Assembly: GCA_036495685.1 (NCBI GenBank)
Contig: DASXMJ010000043.1
Span: forward strand, 1-48,733
Source of the DNA: Candidatus Binataceae bacterium
Lineage (GTDB): Bacteria > Desulfobacterota > Binatia > Binatales > Binataceae
DNA length: 48,733 bases
Direction: 5' to 3'
In this document: one piece after another, positions 36,581 through 44,932 of the stretch
Position numbering within the stretch: position 1 is the first letter of the stretch
Layout of the letters: each line of letters opens with the position of its first letter
Notes under the pieces: model-generated
What the model was told of the DNA's origin: nothing
The model's input: the letters and a program-made list of their open reading frames with translations, nothing else
Database searches by the model: none
Position numbers and translations under genes: made by a program

Positions 36581-37201
36581 ATGATGCCGATTCGATTGTT
36601 GATTGCCGACGACCATGCACTGTTTCGCCAGGGTCTCAAGTCACTCCTGATGCTCCAGCCGGATATCGAGCTGGTCGGCGAGGTCGAACGTGCAGCAGAT
36701 CTCGAACCTGCCCTGAACCAGGCCGCAGTCGATGTGGTGCTACTCGACCTCCAGATGGATCGCTGGATGGGCAACGATATTGAAGCGCTTGCCCAGCGGG
36801 TCAGCGTGGTAGTGCTGACCGCCAGCGAACGCATCGAAGATGCGCTCGCGGCGATACGCAAAGGAGCACGTGCGATAGTCCAGAAAAGATTCGCGGTCGA
36901 AACCCTGATGGAGGCGGTTCGCAGCGCCGCCAACGGCTTGGCTTGGCTGCCACCCTTGTTGCAAACCGAGCTGGCAGCGCAGATGGGAAGCGCATCCGAC
37001 CAGCGGCTGACCGCGCGTGAACATGAGATCGCCCGCTACGTCGCTGAGGGCTTGCGCAATGCGGAAATCGCGCAACGTCTCGCGATCAGCGAGAGCACAG
37101 TCAAAACGCACCTGAACAACATCTTTCAGAAACTGCACTTGCGCGATCGCGTTGAGCTTGCGCTTCATGCACTTCGGGTTGGTCCGGCCTCTCGCGCCTG
37201 A
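36581..37201 (+). CDS. LuxR/NarL-type response regulator
   Basis: 206 aa; starts on the base after the kinase stop. Receiver domain: acidic pair DDH at about 10-12, phosphoacceptor Asp56 in VVLLDLQMD, conserved Thr in VVLTAS and Lys in IVQKRF. C-terminal LuxR helix-turn-helix: LTAREHEIARYVAEGLRNAE, IAQRLAISESTVKTHLNNIF. A standard two-component output. Targets may include the stress genes just upstream or the permease downstream; this is inference. Confidence 0.95.
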   Translation: MMPIRLLIADDHALFRQGLKSLLMLQPDIELVGEVERAADLEPALNQAAVDVVLLDLQMDRWMGNDIEALAQRVSVVVLTASERIEDALAAIRKGARAIVQKRFAVETLMEAVRSAANGLAWLPPLLQTELAAQMGSASDQRLTAREHEIARYVAEGLRNAEIAQRLAISESTVKTHLNNIFQKLHLRDRVELALHALRVGPASRA

Positions 37202-37271
37202 GGCGCTTCGCGCGTGCGGCGTTCCGAAACGATTTCGGCGGAGTGTCGCGGCCGGTGAATTCCCGGCACCG

Positions 37272-37315
37272 CCCGGCGAGCGCCGCTGTGTGACAGGTCA
37301 CCAGTGCTCGCCGGG
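37272..37315 (+). other. Hairpin in the leader of the permease gene
   Basis: CCCGGCGAGC (37272-37281) pairs perfectly with GCTCGCCGGG (37306-37315); the 24-base loop contains GTGACAGGTCAC, which can form a second stem. No T-run follows. It may be the terminator of the two-component operon or a structured leader. The c-di-AMP riboswitch that precedes kimA in Bacillus was considered, but its core was not found. Confidence 0.4.
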
Positions 37316-37358
37316 GGCAAGGGAATACGATAGTTTCAGCGGTCCTTAGGTACGCAGC

Positions 37359-39416
37359 TTGAAGACCCAGCCCATCACCGATTCTATCGACCGGCACAGG
37401 CGGACGCTGTCAGGCATCTTCATCGGGCCGCCCCGCGACGTGAAGGATCCCAGCATCCTTCATTCAATGTCGCTGGTGGCGTTTCTGGCCTGGGTCGGAC
37501 TGGGTTCCGACGGACTCAGTTCCTCGTGCTACGGCCCCGAGGAGGCATTCCTGGCCCTGGGGCAGCATCAGTACCTCGCGGTGTTTCTGGCGATGCTGAT
37601 GGCGCTGACCGTCTTCGTCATTTCGGCGTCATATTCGCAAACCATCGATGAGTTTCCCTCGGGCGGCGGCGGTTACCTGGTCGCGACCAAGCTGCTCGGT
37701 CGTCATGCCGGTCTGGTTTCCGGATGCGCTCTAATCGTCGACTACGTTTTGACCATCTCGATCTCAATCGCCAGCGGGGCCGACGCGATCTTCAGTTTTC
37801 TGCCGGCCGCGTGGTTCGCCTACAAGCTCCACTTCTGCATGGTAATCGTGCTCTTGATGGTCGCGATGAATCTGCGGGGCATCAAGGAATCGGTGCTCAC
37901 GCTGCTGCCGATCTTCCTGTCATTCGTTGTAATGCACGTCATCCTGGTGACCTATGCATTCCTCTCGCGCGCTCCGGAGTTACCCGTGATCGCGCACGAT
38001 GCCGTGCGCGAGGTGCACAACGGAGTCAGCACGCTGGGTACGGTTGCACTCGCGATTGTCTTCCTGCGCGCCTACAGCATGGGTGGCGGTACCTATACGG
38101 GTATCGAGGCGGTCAGTAACGGACTGCCCATCCTGCGCGAGCCGCGTACCGTGACGGGGAAACGCACCATGCTCTACATGGCGATTTCGCTCGCTTTCGT
38201 GGCGGGCGGAATTCTGGTCGCCTACCTGCTCGCCGACGTTCATGCGGTGCATGGCAAAACCCTCAACGCGGTGCTGTTCGAAAAGCTGACCGCCAACTGG
38301 CAGGTCGGCGGAGTCAGGGTCGGCCTGCCCATCGTGACGTTCACGCTGATTACTGAAGGTGCGCTGCTATTTGTCGCCGCGCAAACCGGGTTCATTGACG
38401 GTCCGCGGGTGCTCGCCACGATGGCGACCGATCGCTGGCTGCCGCGGCGCTTTGCAAACCTGAGCGCTCGGCTGGTCACTCAGGACGGGCTGCTCGCGAT
38501 GGGCCTCACGGCCGGCGCGATCCTGCTTGGAACCCGTGCTCGCGTCGGTCTGCTGGTGGTGCTCTATGCCATCAACGTGTTCGTGACCTTCACGTTGTCG
38601 CAGCTCGGGATGAGCGTGCACTGGTGGAAAGAGCGCAAGCGAGAGCCGCGCTGGATCCACAAGCTGGCCGTCAACGGGATCGGCTGTCTGTTTACGGCGC
38701 TGATCCTGGTGGTAACCGTCACGCTCAAGTTCGACGAGGGCGGATGGGTCACGATCGCGATGACGGGAGGCGTGGTGACCGCCTGCTACCTGGTGCGCCG
38801 ACATTATGAGCGAGTTGCACGCGCGATCGATCAGCTCGAGGTCGAGATTCTTCCGCAGCTTTACAACGCCGCCGCCAAGGAACCATCGCCGCGCGATCCT
38901 CACGCTCCTACCGCAGCGTTACTGGTCAATGGCTTTAACGGGCTCGGTCTCGCAACGCTCACCACGCTCTCGCGGCTATTCGACAATCAGTTTAAAAACG
39001 TGGTCTTCATAAGCGTCGGCGAAGTCGATTCCGCGCTGCTCAAGAGCCCCGCCGAAGTGCAGCAGCTCGAGTCCAAAGTCGCCGACGATCTGATCGAATA
39101 CTGCCGGCTTGCGGCCGACCTGGGATTCTCCGCCGAGTTGCGGACCGCGATCGGCACCGACGTGGTGCTGGAGCTGAAACGGCTCTGCTTCGAGGTCGCT
39201 TCGCAATTCACGCACACGGTTTTTTTCGCCGGTCAGCTCGTTTTCGGCGAAGAGATTAACGGCTTCGTCAGTCGCTTTCTGCACAATCAGACCGCTCTCG
39301 AAGTCCTGCAGTGGTTGCAGTTGCACGGCCTGAGCCTGGTGATCCTGCCGGTCCGCGTCTCGGCGGCCCAATCTCCCCCGACGCGCGAAAACGCGCCCAA
39401 AACGATCGCCGCCTGA
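37359..39416 (+). CDS. APC superfamily permease, KimA-like (possible potassium importer)
   Basis: 685 aa from a TTG at 37359. About twelve membrane helices in residues 35-470 carry APC motifs: GSDGLSSSCYGPEEAFLAL (first broken helix), SGGGGYLVATKLLGRHAG, and YSMGGGTYTGIEAVSNGLPI (helix 6). A soluble C-terminal part from about 490 to 685 has ALLVNGFNGLGLATLTTLSR, resembling the cytoplasmic dimer domain of KimA-type transporters. KimA imports K+ with protons; otherwise an amino-acid permease. The GPEE motif and the long C-terminal domain favour KimA-like, but substrate is not proven. Confidence 0.75.
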   Translation: MKTQPITDSIDRHRRTLSGIFIGPPRDVKDPSILHSMSLVAFLAWVGLGSDGLSSSCYGPEEAFLALGQHQYLAVFLAMLMALTVFVISASYSQTIDEFPSGGGGYLVATKLLGRHAGLVSGCALIVDYVLTISISIASGADAIFSFLPAAWFAYKLHFCMVIVLLMVAMNLRGIKESVLTLLPIFLSFVVMHVILVTYAFLSRAPELPVIAHDAVREVHNGVSTLGTVALAIVFLRAYSMGGGTYTGIEAVSNGLPILREPRTVTGKRTMLYMAISLAFVAGGILVAYLLADVHAVHGKTLNAVLFEKLTANWQVGGVRVGLPIVTFTLITEGALLFVAAQTGFIDGPRVLATMATDRWLPRRFANLSARLVTQDGLLAMGLTAGAILLGTRARVGLLVVLYAINVFVTFTLSQLGMSVHWWKERKREPRWIHKLAVNGIGCLFTALILVVTVTLKFDEGGWVTIAMTGGVVTACYLVRRHYERVARAIDQLEVEILPQLYNAAAKEPSPRDPHAPTAALLVNGFNGLGLATLTTLSRLFDNQFKNVVFISVGEVDSALLKSPAEVQQLESKVADDLIEYCRLAADLGFSAELRTAIGTDVVLELKRLCFEVASQFTHTVFFAGQLVFGEEINGFVSRFLHNQTALEVLQWLQLHGLSLVILPVRVSAAQSPPTRENAPKTIAA

Positions 39417-39603
39417 CCTGGGTCGGGCCGGCGGCTTCGGGTTTCCGCCTTGTTTGAGAGAAATCTGTTGATGTTGCCGGAGGTCAGAAACTCGGGCCCG
39501 CCGTCGATTTACTGGCCGGAAGCCCGGTTTTTCTTCAGCCGGAGAGCACGTGTGTCACTAAGATTTTAAGTCGAACTGCTAAAACAAACATGCCTATTGA
39601 GCA

Positions 39604-39786
39604 GTGGCTAAGAAGGCACTCCCGGAAGCGGGCGAGACGGTAAAGGCGGTCGACGGACCGTTTCCGGACTTTGAGGGCACCGTCACAGAAGTAAAGCCGC
39701 AGGAAGGCAAGGTACGGGTCTTGATCTCGCTTTTAGGACGCGCGTACCCGCTGGAACTGGATCTCGCGCAGGCCGAGAAGACCTGA
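39604..39786 (+). CDS. Standalone NusG C-terminal (KOW) domain
   Basis: 60 aa from a GTG at 39604. From residue 12 the sequence matches the NusG C-terminal KOW domain: VKAVDGPFPDFEGTVTEVKP, then GKVRVLISLLGRAYPLELDL and a final Q-A-E-K. In NusG this beta-barrel binds ribosomal protein S10 or Rho. The N-terminal domain that binds RNA polymerase is missing, and no remnant is seen upstream. The upstream ATG at 39590 is out of frame. Such a free domain could compete with NusG for S10 or Rho. The gene may be longer only if an unusual start is used; no support for that. Confidence 0.75.
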   Translation: MAKKALPEAGETVKAVDGPFPDFEGTVTEVKPQEGKVRVLISLLGRAYPLELDLAQAEKT

Positions 39787-39813
39787 CTCTGGTTTTCCGC
39801 GGGATCCTCCGTC

Positions 39814-40719
39814 TCATTCCCGTTTTAATGCACGCCGGATCTCCTGCAGGTCTTCGCGCCGCTTCTTGTCGACTTCCGGATACCGCAACATCAAGCCTTG
39901 CAGCGTCTTGATGATGATGCCCGCGACCGCGATTCGCGTGAAGGGCTTGTCATCGGCGGGAACGACGTACCAGGGCGCCCACTCCGTGCTGGTGTGATTG
40001 AAACAATCCTCGAATACCTCACGATATTCCTTCCAGAATTTGCGCTCCCGGACATCGCTGGGCGAAAATTTCCAGTTCTTCTCCGGACGATCGATGCGAG
40101 CGAGAAAGCGTTGCTTCTGCTCTTTGCGTGAAAGGTTCAGAAAGAATTTGAGTATGATGATGCCGTTCTGAAACAGGTATTTCTCGAAATTATTGATTTC
40201 CTCGAACCGCCGATTCCAGATTTTTTTGTCCTTCCATTGCCGCGGCATCTTCTGCCCATCGAGGATTTCCGAATGTACCCGAGTAATTAGTACTTCCTCG
40301 TAGTAAGAGCGATTGAATATTCCGATTTTGCCACGCTCCGGCAGTCTCAGCATGCATCGCCATAGATAGTCGTGGCGGAGCTCCGCGGCCGAGGGTTGCT
40401 TGAATGAATACACGTCGCAGCCCTGCGGATTCACTCCCGACATCACGTGTTTGATGGTGCCGTCTTTGCCAGCTGCATCCGCGGCCTGTAGGACGATCAA
40501 GAGCGCATACTCACTCTGCGCATAGAGCTGATCTTGGTACTCGGCCAGCAGCTCCACGCCCTCTTGGAGCAGCTGCTTCATTTGCTTCTTATTGTATTGC
40601 GACGGCATGAACCCGGGATCGTAGTCCTTGCCCAGTGAGATCTTTTTCCCCGGCGGGACCATGAGCAGGTCTTTCAGTTCCTCGACATGTTTCAACGAAG
40701 CCTTAAGATCGACAGCCAT
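39814..40719 (-). CDS. ppk2: Polyphosphate kinase 2 (class III-like)
   Basis: 301 aa from the ATG at 40719 with GGGGAGGG upstream; the open frame begins at 40752. Walker A ADAAGKDGTIKHVMSGVNPQ (about 79-98), Walker B IFNRSYYEEVLITRVH, the lid arginines in NLSRKEQKQRFLARI and the WKFSPSDVRERKFWKEY segment are all present. It transfers phosphate between polyphosphate and nucleoside mono- or diphosphates. The KDGTI-type P-loop is of the class that can act on both AMP and ADP. Divergent from the aldehyde dehydrogenase gene. Confidence 0.95.
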   Translation of the reverse strand: MAVDLKASLKHVEELKDLLMVPPGKKISLGKDYDPGFMPSQYNKKQMKQLLQEGVELLAEYQDQLYAQSEYALLIVLQAADAAGKDGTIKHVMSGVNPQGCDVYSFKQPSAAELRHDYLWRCMLRLPERGKIGIFNRSYYEEVLITRVHSEILDGQKMPRQWKDKKIWNRRFEEINNFEKYLFQNGIIILKFFLNLSRKEQKQRFLARIDRPEKNWKFSPSDVRERKFWKEYREVFEDCFNHTSTEWAPWYVVPADDKPFTRIAVAGIIIKTLQGLMLRYPEVDKKRREDLQEIRRALKRE

Positions 40720-40860
40720 AAGCGACCCTCCCCTGGTAAGTGCAGAACGCACAAAATGCGGCCCTCAGCCTGCGTTATTTCGCGCTCATTGTCCAAGTGC
40801 AAAGTATCCGGCGCAGGAATCAGTCCGCCCGATCCGCGCGGGCCTCGCTATTTTCCTCAC

Positions 40861-40888
40861 TTGCGCCACGTAGAGACGGCGATATAGT
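40861..40888 (+). promoter_or_regulatory. Aldehyde dehydrogenase promoter candidate, TTGCGC-16-TATAGT
   Basis: TTGCGC at 40861-40866 and TATAGT at 40883-40888, spacer 16, about 60 bases before the ATG at 40950. A moderate match only. Confidence 0.35.
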
Positions 40889-40949
40889 TGGCCCCGAAAC
40901 CGGAGCACCGACCGGTGGGGTCCTTTCAAACCCCGGAAAAGGAGTTCTT

Positions 40950-42356
40950 ATGGCCGAATTCACGATGACGATAAACGGCAAGGCGGTCGCCGGATCCAAG
41001 ACCGTCGGTGTAATCAACCCCGCTACTGGCAAGACCTTCGCGCAGGTACCCGACTGCAGCAAGGCCGAGCTTGACCAGGCGATGGACGCAGCACAGAAGG
41101 CCTTTACCACCTGGAGCAAGGACATCAACCTGCGCCGCAAAGTGCTCGGCGAGTGCTCTGCAGCGTTGATGAATCCGCCCGAGGGACTGGCGCGAACCCT
41201 CACCCAGGAGCAGGGCAAGCCGCTCGACAAGGCCGGCCAGGAAGTCATGGGGACCGCATTTTGGGCGCAATACACCTCCACGCTCGAGCTGCCGGTGGAG
41301 GTGGTGCAGGACAACGCGCAAAGCCACATCGAAGTGCGGCGCAAGCCGCTCGGCGTGGTCGCGGCGATCACACCCTGGAACTACCCGATCATGCTGGCGA
41401 TGTGGAAAATCGCGCCGGCTCTGTTGGCCGGCAACACGGTCGTACTCAAGCCGTCGCCGTTCACGCCGATCACGACCCTAATGCTGGGTGAGATTCTGCG
41501 CGACATTATTCCGCCCGGTGTGCTCAACGTCGTCTCCGGCGGTGACGACCTTGGTGCGATGATGACCTCGCATAAGGTGCCGCGGAAAATTTCGTTCACC
41601 GGTTCGGTCGAGACCGGAAAGAAGGTGGCGGCGGCTGCGGCACCCGACTTGAAGCGCGTGACGCTCGAGCTTGGCGGTAACGATGCAGCTATCGTGCTCC
41701 CCGATGTCAATCCGAAAGAAGTTGCGCAGAAGATTTTCTGGGGCGCGTTCGAGAATTCCGGCCAGATCTGCAGCGCGATCAAGCGCGTTTATGTTCATGA
41801 GAAAGTGTATTCAACCGTGCTCGAGACCCTGGGCGAAATCGCGCAGGGCGTGAAGGTCGGCAATGGCCTCGATGCGGGAACCCAGCTTGGGCCTCTGAAC
41901 AACAAGCCCCAATTCGAACGCGTAACCGAGCTGGTGGAAGACGCGAAGAAACACGGGGCCAAAATCGTCACCGGCGGCAAGCGTATCGGCAATGAAGGCT
42001 ACTTCTACGCGCCTACCATCGTCAGCGAGATCTCCGACGGCGTACGGCTGGTCGACGAAGAGCAGTTCGGCCCGGCCTTGCCGGTCATGCCCTACAAGGA
42101 CGTCGACGAGGCGGTGCGGCGCGCGAACTCGACCACCTATGGGTTGAGCGGCTCGGTATGGGGAACCGATTCGGACCAGGCCGCCGAGGTTGCCAAGCAG
42201 CTCGAATGTGGCTCTGCGTGGGTAAACCAGCATCTGGCGATCGCACCTAACCTCCCCTTCGGCGGCGCCAAGTGGTCAGGCATCGGCGTGGAAAACGGAC
42301 CGTGGGGTCTGCTCGGCTTCACCGAAATCCAGGTGGTGAACGTCGCAAAGCAATAG
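40950..42356 (+). CDS. NAD(P)-dependent aldehyde dehydrogenase
   Basis: 468 aa from the ATG at 40950 (AAAAGGAG upstream; the open frame begins at 40740). Motifs in order: VVAAITPWNYPIMLAMWKIA, VVLKPSPFTP (cofactor Lys), ISFTGSVETGKKVAA, catalytic-base Glu240 in LELGGND, nucleophile Cys274 in GQICSAIKR, and EEQFGPALPVMPY. A full ALDH-superfamily enzyme oxidising an aldehyde to the acid. The chain is slightly shorter than the common 490 residues. Substrate not evident; a role in aldehyde detoxification or aromatic or amine breakdown is possible. A strong terminator follows. Confidence 0.95.
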   Translation: MAEFTMTINGKAVAGSKTVGVINPATGKTFAQVPDCSKAELDQAMDAAQKAFTTWSKDINLRRKVLGECSAALMNPPEGLARTLTQEQGKPLDKAGQEVMGTAFWAQYTSTLELPVEVVQDNAQSHIEVRRKPLGVVAAITPWNYPIMLAMWKIAPALLAGNTVVLKPSPFTPITTLMLGEILRDIIPPGVLNVVSGGDDLGAMMTSHKVPRKISFTGSVETGKKVAAAAAPDLKRVTLELGGNDAAIVLPDVNPKEVAQKIFWGAFENSGQICSAIKRVYVHEKVYSTVLETLGEIAQGVKVGNGLDAGTQLGPLNNKPQFERVTELVEDAKKHGAKIVTGGKRIGNEGYFYAPTIVSEISDGVRLVDEEQFGPALPVMPYKDVDEAVRRANSTTYGLSGSVWGTDSDQAAEVAKQLECGSAWVNQHLAIAPNLPFGGAKWSGIGVENGPWGLLGFTEIQVVNVAKQ

Positions 42357-42378
42357 GTAGATTGTTTCCGCCTTAGCG

Positions 42379-42416
42379 GGCTGCCGGAACTGCTGTTCCG
42401 GCAGCCTGTTTCTTTT
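42379..42416 (+). terminator. Rho-independent terminator of the aldehyde dehydrogenase gene
   Basis: GGCTGCCGGAAC (42379-42390) pairs perfectly with GTTCCGGCAGCC (42395-42406), loop TGCT, followed by TGTTTCTTTT. Twelve base pairs, 22 bases after the stop. Confidence 0.9.
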
Positions 42417-42617
42417 GGACTCCACCGCTTCGCACTCGCTCCCGAGAGTGGGTGTCGCCGACTTGTTGAGAAAATGACCTGTCGTCATTCCAAACGAGGC
42501 TTCCGGCGGAGCCGAGGAATTTCACGTACCGACGCGCACTCGGTCAAAGAAGAGTTGCTATCCTCAAAGGCAACGGGCGGCTTGATCGTCTTCGAACGGC
42601 GGACTAGAGGCATTCTC

Positions 42618-42812
42618 ATGGGCAAGATCAAAGCGTGGGGACCGGAATTGCTTGCGGTTGCCGTGCTCACCCTTTCCCTGATTGCCTGCGCACCGCAACC
42701 GCCATCACCACAACCGCAAGAGCAGCCGACGCCCTGGCGCACTCCTGGAGCGCTAGTCCCGCCTCCGGGGGCTCGTTACGCGCCGGCGCCCCCGCCAGGC
42801 GGTGGGCCCTAG
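42618..42812 (+). CDS. Small proline-rich lipoprotein
   Basis: 64 aa from the ATG at 42618 with GAGG upstream; the open frame extends to 42474, but only this part has signal character. A hydrophobic core (ELLAVAVLTLSLIAC) ends in the lipobox LIAC. The mature part is short and unstructured, rich in Pro, Gln and Gly (PQPPSPQPQEQPTPW). It resembles small entericidin-like or structural lipoproteins only in layout. No known family. Confidence 0.55.
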   Translation: MGKIKAWGPELLAVAVLTLSLIACAPQPPSPQPQEQPTPWRTPGALVPPPGARYAPAPPPGGGP

Positions 42813-42853
42813 GCGCCAGCCTTCTGCAAGCTGCTGCCGCGGTTTAGCTTCCC

Positions 42854-42897
42854 CGACCTCTATAGGTCGACTCAGGGCTGCTGTACGCAGCAGTTTT
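42854..42897 (+). terminator. Two small hairpins between convergent lipoprotein genes
   Basis: CGACCT/AGGTCG (42854-42859 with 42864-42869) and CTGCTG/CAGCAG (42878-42883 with 42888-42893) followed by TTTT at 42894-42897. The second reads rightward and lies inside the 3' end of the minus-strand gene at 42872-43330. Confidence 0.6.
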
Positions 42898-43330
42898 GAA
42901 TCTCCGACTGCGCTTGGTCGTCATCGACTGGGTTCAACTCCGGGCGCCCCACCAGCAATCCCCAACCCATGCGCTCCCGCACGTAGTAGACGCGTGGGTC
43001 GGCATCGATATCGAGCAGATCAGCGGTCTCGGTACTAGTGCTGCAGGTTACACGGCCCGCTGGGACGACAAACGCGTGATAGCCGCCCGGTTCGATTACC
43101 GCGCTTTCGTTTCCGCAACGGACGGTCGGATGCATCAGCGACCCGAAAAAGCTGTAGGGGCGGTATACGTAGATGGTCGCGCTATTGGATGGCGCATTCG
43201 CACGTTCATACGGCTTCCCCTGAGCCGCGCATCCCGCGGTCAGCAAGGACAGGCCCAGCAACACCATCCTCGCACCGCACCGTTCATTCGCTTTGACCAG
43301 ATGCCGCCGCCAGACGCGCCGAATCAGCAT
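42872..43330 (-). CDS. DUF2846-like lipoprotein
   Basis: 152 aa from the ATG at 43330 with GGGAG five bases upstream; the open frame reaches back to 43453. An Arg-rich n-region, then MVLLGLSLLTAGC with the lipobox LTAGC (Cys34). The mature domain has ATIYVYRPYSFFGSLMHPTV, PGGYHAFVVPAGRVTC and YYVRERMGWG, the pattern of the small beta-sandwich DUF2846 lipoproteins. The start lies 46 bases inside the end of the upstream lipoprotein gene, so the two are coupled. Confidence 0.75.
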   Translation of the reverse strand: MLIRRVWRRHLVKANERCGARMVLLGLSLLTAGCAAQGKPYERANAPSNSATIYVYRPYSFFGSLMHPTVRCGNESAVIEPGGYHAFVVPAGRVTCSTSTETADLLDIDADPRVYYVRERMGWGLLVGRPELNPVDDDQAQSEIQNCCVQQP

Positions 43331-43904
43331 AGAGCTCCCGATCGATTTTTTCGCGCACCGCGACCCGCACGGCGTCGTCCAGCTCCCGGTGCGTCGGCTG
43401 CGCATACATACTGTATGGTTTCGTGACACGACTCTGGGCCTTGTAATCGCCAATCAGATGGCGGCCAGAGAAAATTGAGAGTGATGCCACCGCAGTCACG
43501 CCGTATTCGCCCATCGGATACCCGGCGTAGGTGAGCGGATCGATCGCCGACAGGATCATCGGGACGTGATGCTCCTCGTGGGTTAGTTCTTCGCGGTAGG
43601 AGAACGTTATCTGCGACTGGTCGGTAAGCGACATCGCCACCACCGGCGGCAGCTGAGCGGGATTACCATCGAGCAGCATTCCTTTGAAGGGCAGTGGCCG
43701 CGCCGGCGTGGACGATTGCGCCGCAGGCACTCCAGCCGGGTTACCCGCGTAGGCCGTCGAAGTTGCTGACGCCGCTCCAGGAACAGCCGCCGGCTGCACG
43801 GCACAGGCCTCAAACGCCACCGCTAGCAGAGCGGATAGCGCCAGCGTACGCGAGCCTGTGGCGCATCGACGAAACCCGGAGGTGGGAGATAGGCCGGCGA
43901 TCAC
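43284..43904 (-). CDS. Exported protein or lipoprotein of unknown function
   Basis: 206 aa from a GTG at 43904; the open frame reaches an ATG at 43997 and the start is uncertain. A hydrophobic stretch LALSALLAVAFEAC ends in FEAC, a poor lipobox, so it may be a lipoprotein or a Sec substrate. A Pro/Ala/Ser linker follows, then a domain with ITFSYREELTHEEHHVPMIL and a TYAGYPMGEYG segment. A C-terminal charged helix overlaps the start of the DUF2846-like gene. No family recognised. Probable operon partner of the next lipoprotein. Confidence 0.6.
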   Translation of the reverse strand: MIAGLSPTSGFRRCATGSRTLALSALLAVAFEACAVQPAAVPGAASATSTAYAGNPAGVPAAQSSTPARPLPFKGMLLDGNPAQLPPVVAMSLTDQSQITFSYREELTHEEHHVPMILSAIDPLTYAGYPMGEYGVTAVASLSIFSGRHLIGDYKAQSRVTKPYSMYAQPTHRELDDAVRVAVREKIDRELYADSARLAAASGQSE

Positions 43905-44091
43905 AGGTTCTATTTCAGCGCAGCTGTCTGACCCTTCACAAGTTCGGCTGGGTCTTTTTTGCGACTCACGGTTTATTGATCGAGAGGGCATAATCATTGC
44001 GCTTGAGAGTGACTTAGCTCACGATGCTTTCGCTCGCCATGGCCTTCTTACGCATGTGGCGCGGACCGGATCTTGGTTCGCAGAGCAGCAG

Positions 44092-44931
44092 ATGATCGCC
44101 GATTGGATCTACAACAATCCCACCTGGCTGTGGGGCACTATCCTGGTGGGTTTGGCCGCGGTAATTGGCGGCCTTGGACTGCTGGTCGTTCACCGGCTGG
44201 TGCATATAGAAGTTCGCCGCGCCCACAACGAGCTCGCGGGGTTTCTGGTCGCGGTGATCAGCGTTACCTACGCGGTGCTGCTGGCTTTCATCGCGGTCGC
44301 CACCTGGGAATCGTTCAGTCACGCGCAAGATATCGTAGACAGCGAGGCGGACTACGTCGGCAGCATCTATCGCGACACACAGGGACTGCCTCCCGCCGTG
44401 GGCCAGTCGATCCGTGACGACCTGCAGGAATACGTCACAGCCATCGTCAACCAGGAATGGCCAGTGCAACGCGAGGGGAACACTCCTGACCAGGGCTGGG
44501 CGCCACTGCGCAAACTGCACTCCTCCATCGTAACCATTGAGCCGACGACGATGGGCCAGGAGGTCATACAGGGTGAGCTGCTTAAGGTGTTGAACGAACT
44601 CTATAGCGCGCGGGCCAGCCGCCTCTCGGCCGTGCAAGGGCACATTCCGGACGTCGTCTGGTGGATCATTTTTTTCGGCGGCGTCATTACGGTTGGTTTC
44701 ACCTACTTGTTCGGCTTTCACGATTTTCGCATGCATGTGGTAATGACGATGACAGTCGCAGCTTCGCTAGCGCTGGTAGTGGTACTGATCGTCGCGCTGG
44801 ATTGGCCCTTTCGCGGCGAGGTCAGCATTTCTCCGGATGCGTATATCAAAACTCAGAAGTCGTGGGGCGATTTGCCGTTCAAGACCCAACTGGGCCGAAC
44901 CGGCGATGCTCCAGAAGCGGTGAGAAAGTAG
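44092..44931 (+). CDS. DUF4239 membrane protein (bestrophin-like)
   Basis: 279 aa from the ATG at 44092; the open frame extends to 43858, but family similarity starts here. N-terminal WIYNNPTWLWG and helix TILVGLAAVIGGLGLLVV, then HNELAGFLVAVISVTYAVLL, the cytoplasmic stretch WESFSHAQDIVDSEADYVGS with YRDTQGLP, and two C-terminal helices (WWIIFFGGVITVGFTYLFGF and the next). This follows DUF4239, distantly like bestrophin anion channels. Its role is not established. It ends two bases before an SDR start. Confidence 0.85.
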   Translation: MIADWIYNNPTWLWGTILVGLAAVIGGLGLLVVHRLVHIEVRRAHNELAGFLVAVISVTYAVLLAFIAVATWESFSHAQDIVDSEADYVGSIYRDTQGLPPAVGQSIRDDLQEYVTAIVNQEWPVQREGNTPDQGWAPLRKLHSSIVTIEPTTMGQEVIQGELLKVLNELYSARASRLSAVQGHIPDVVWWIIFFGGVITVGFTYLFGFHDFRMHVVMTMTVAASLALVVVLIVALDWPFRGEVSISPDAYIKTQKSWGDLPFKTQLGRTGDAPEAVRK

Positions 44932-44932
44932 C

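Noticed and set aside
37202..37358. c-di-AMP (ydaO) riboswitch
   Set aside because: Only short partial matches to the conserved core; the hairpin layout does not fit.
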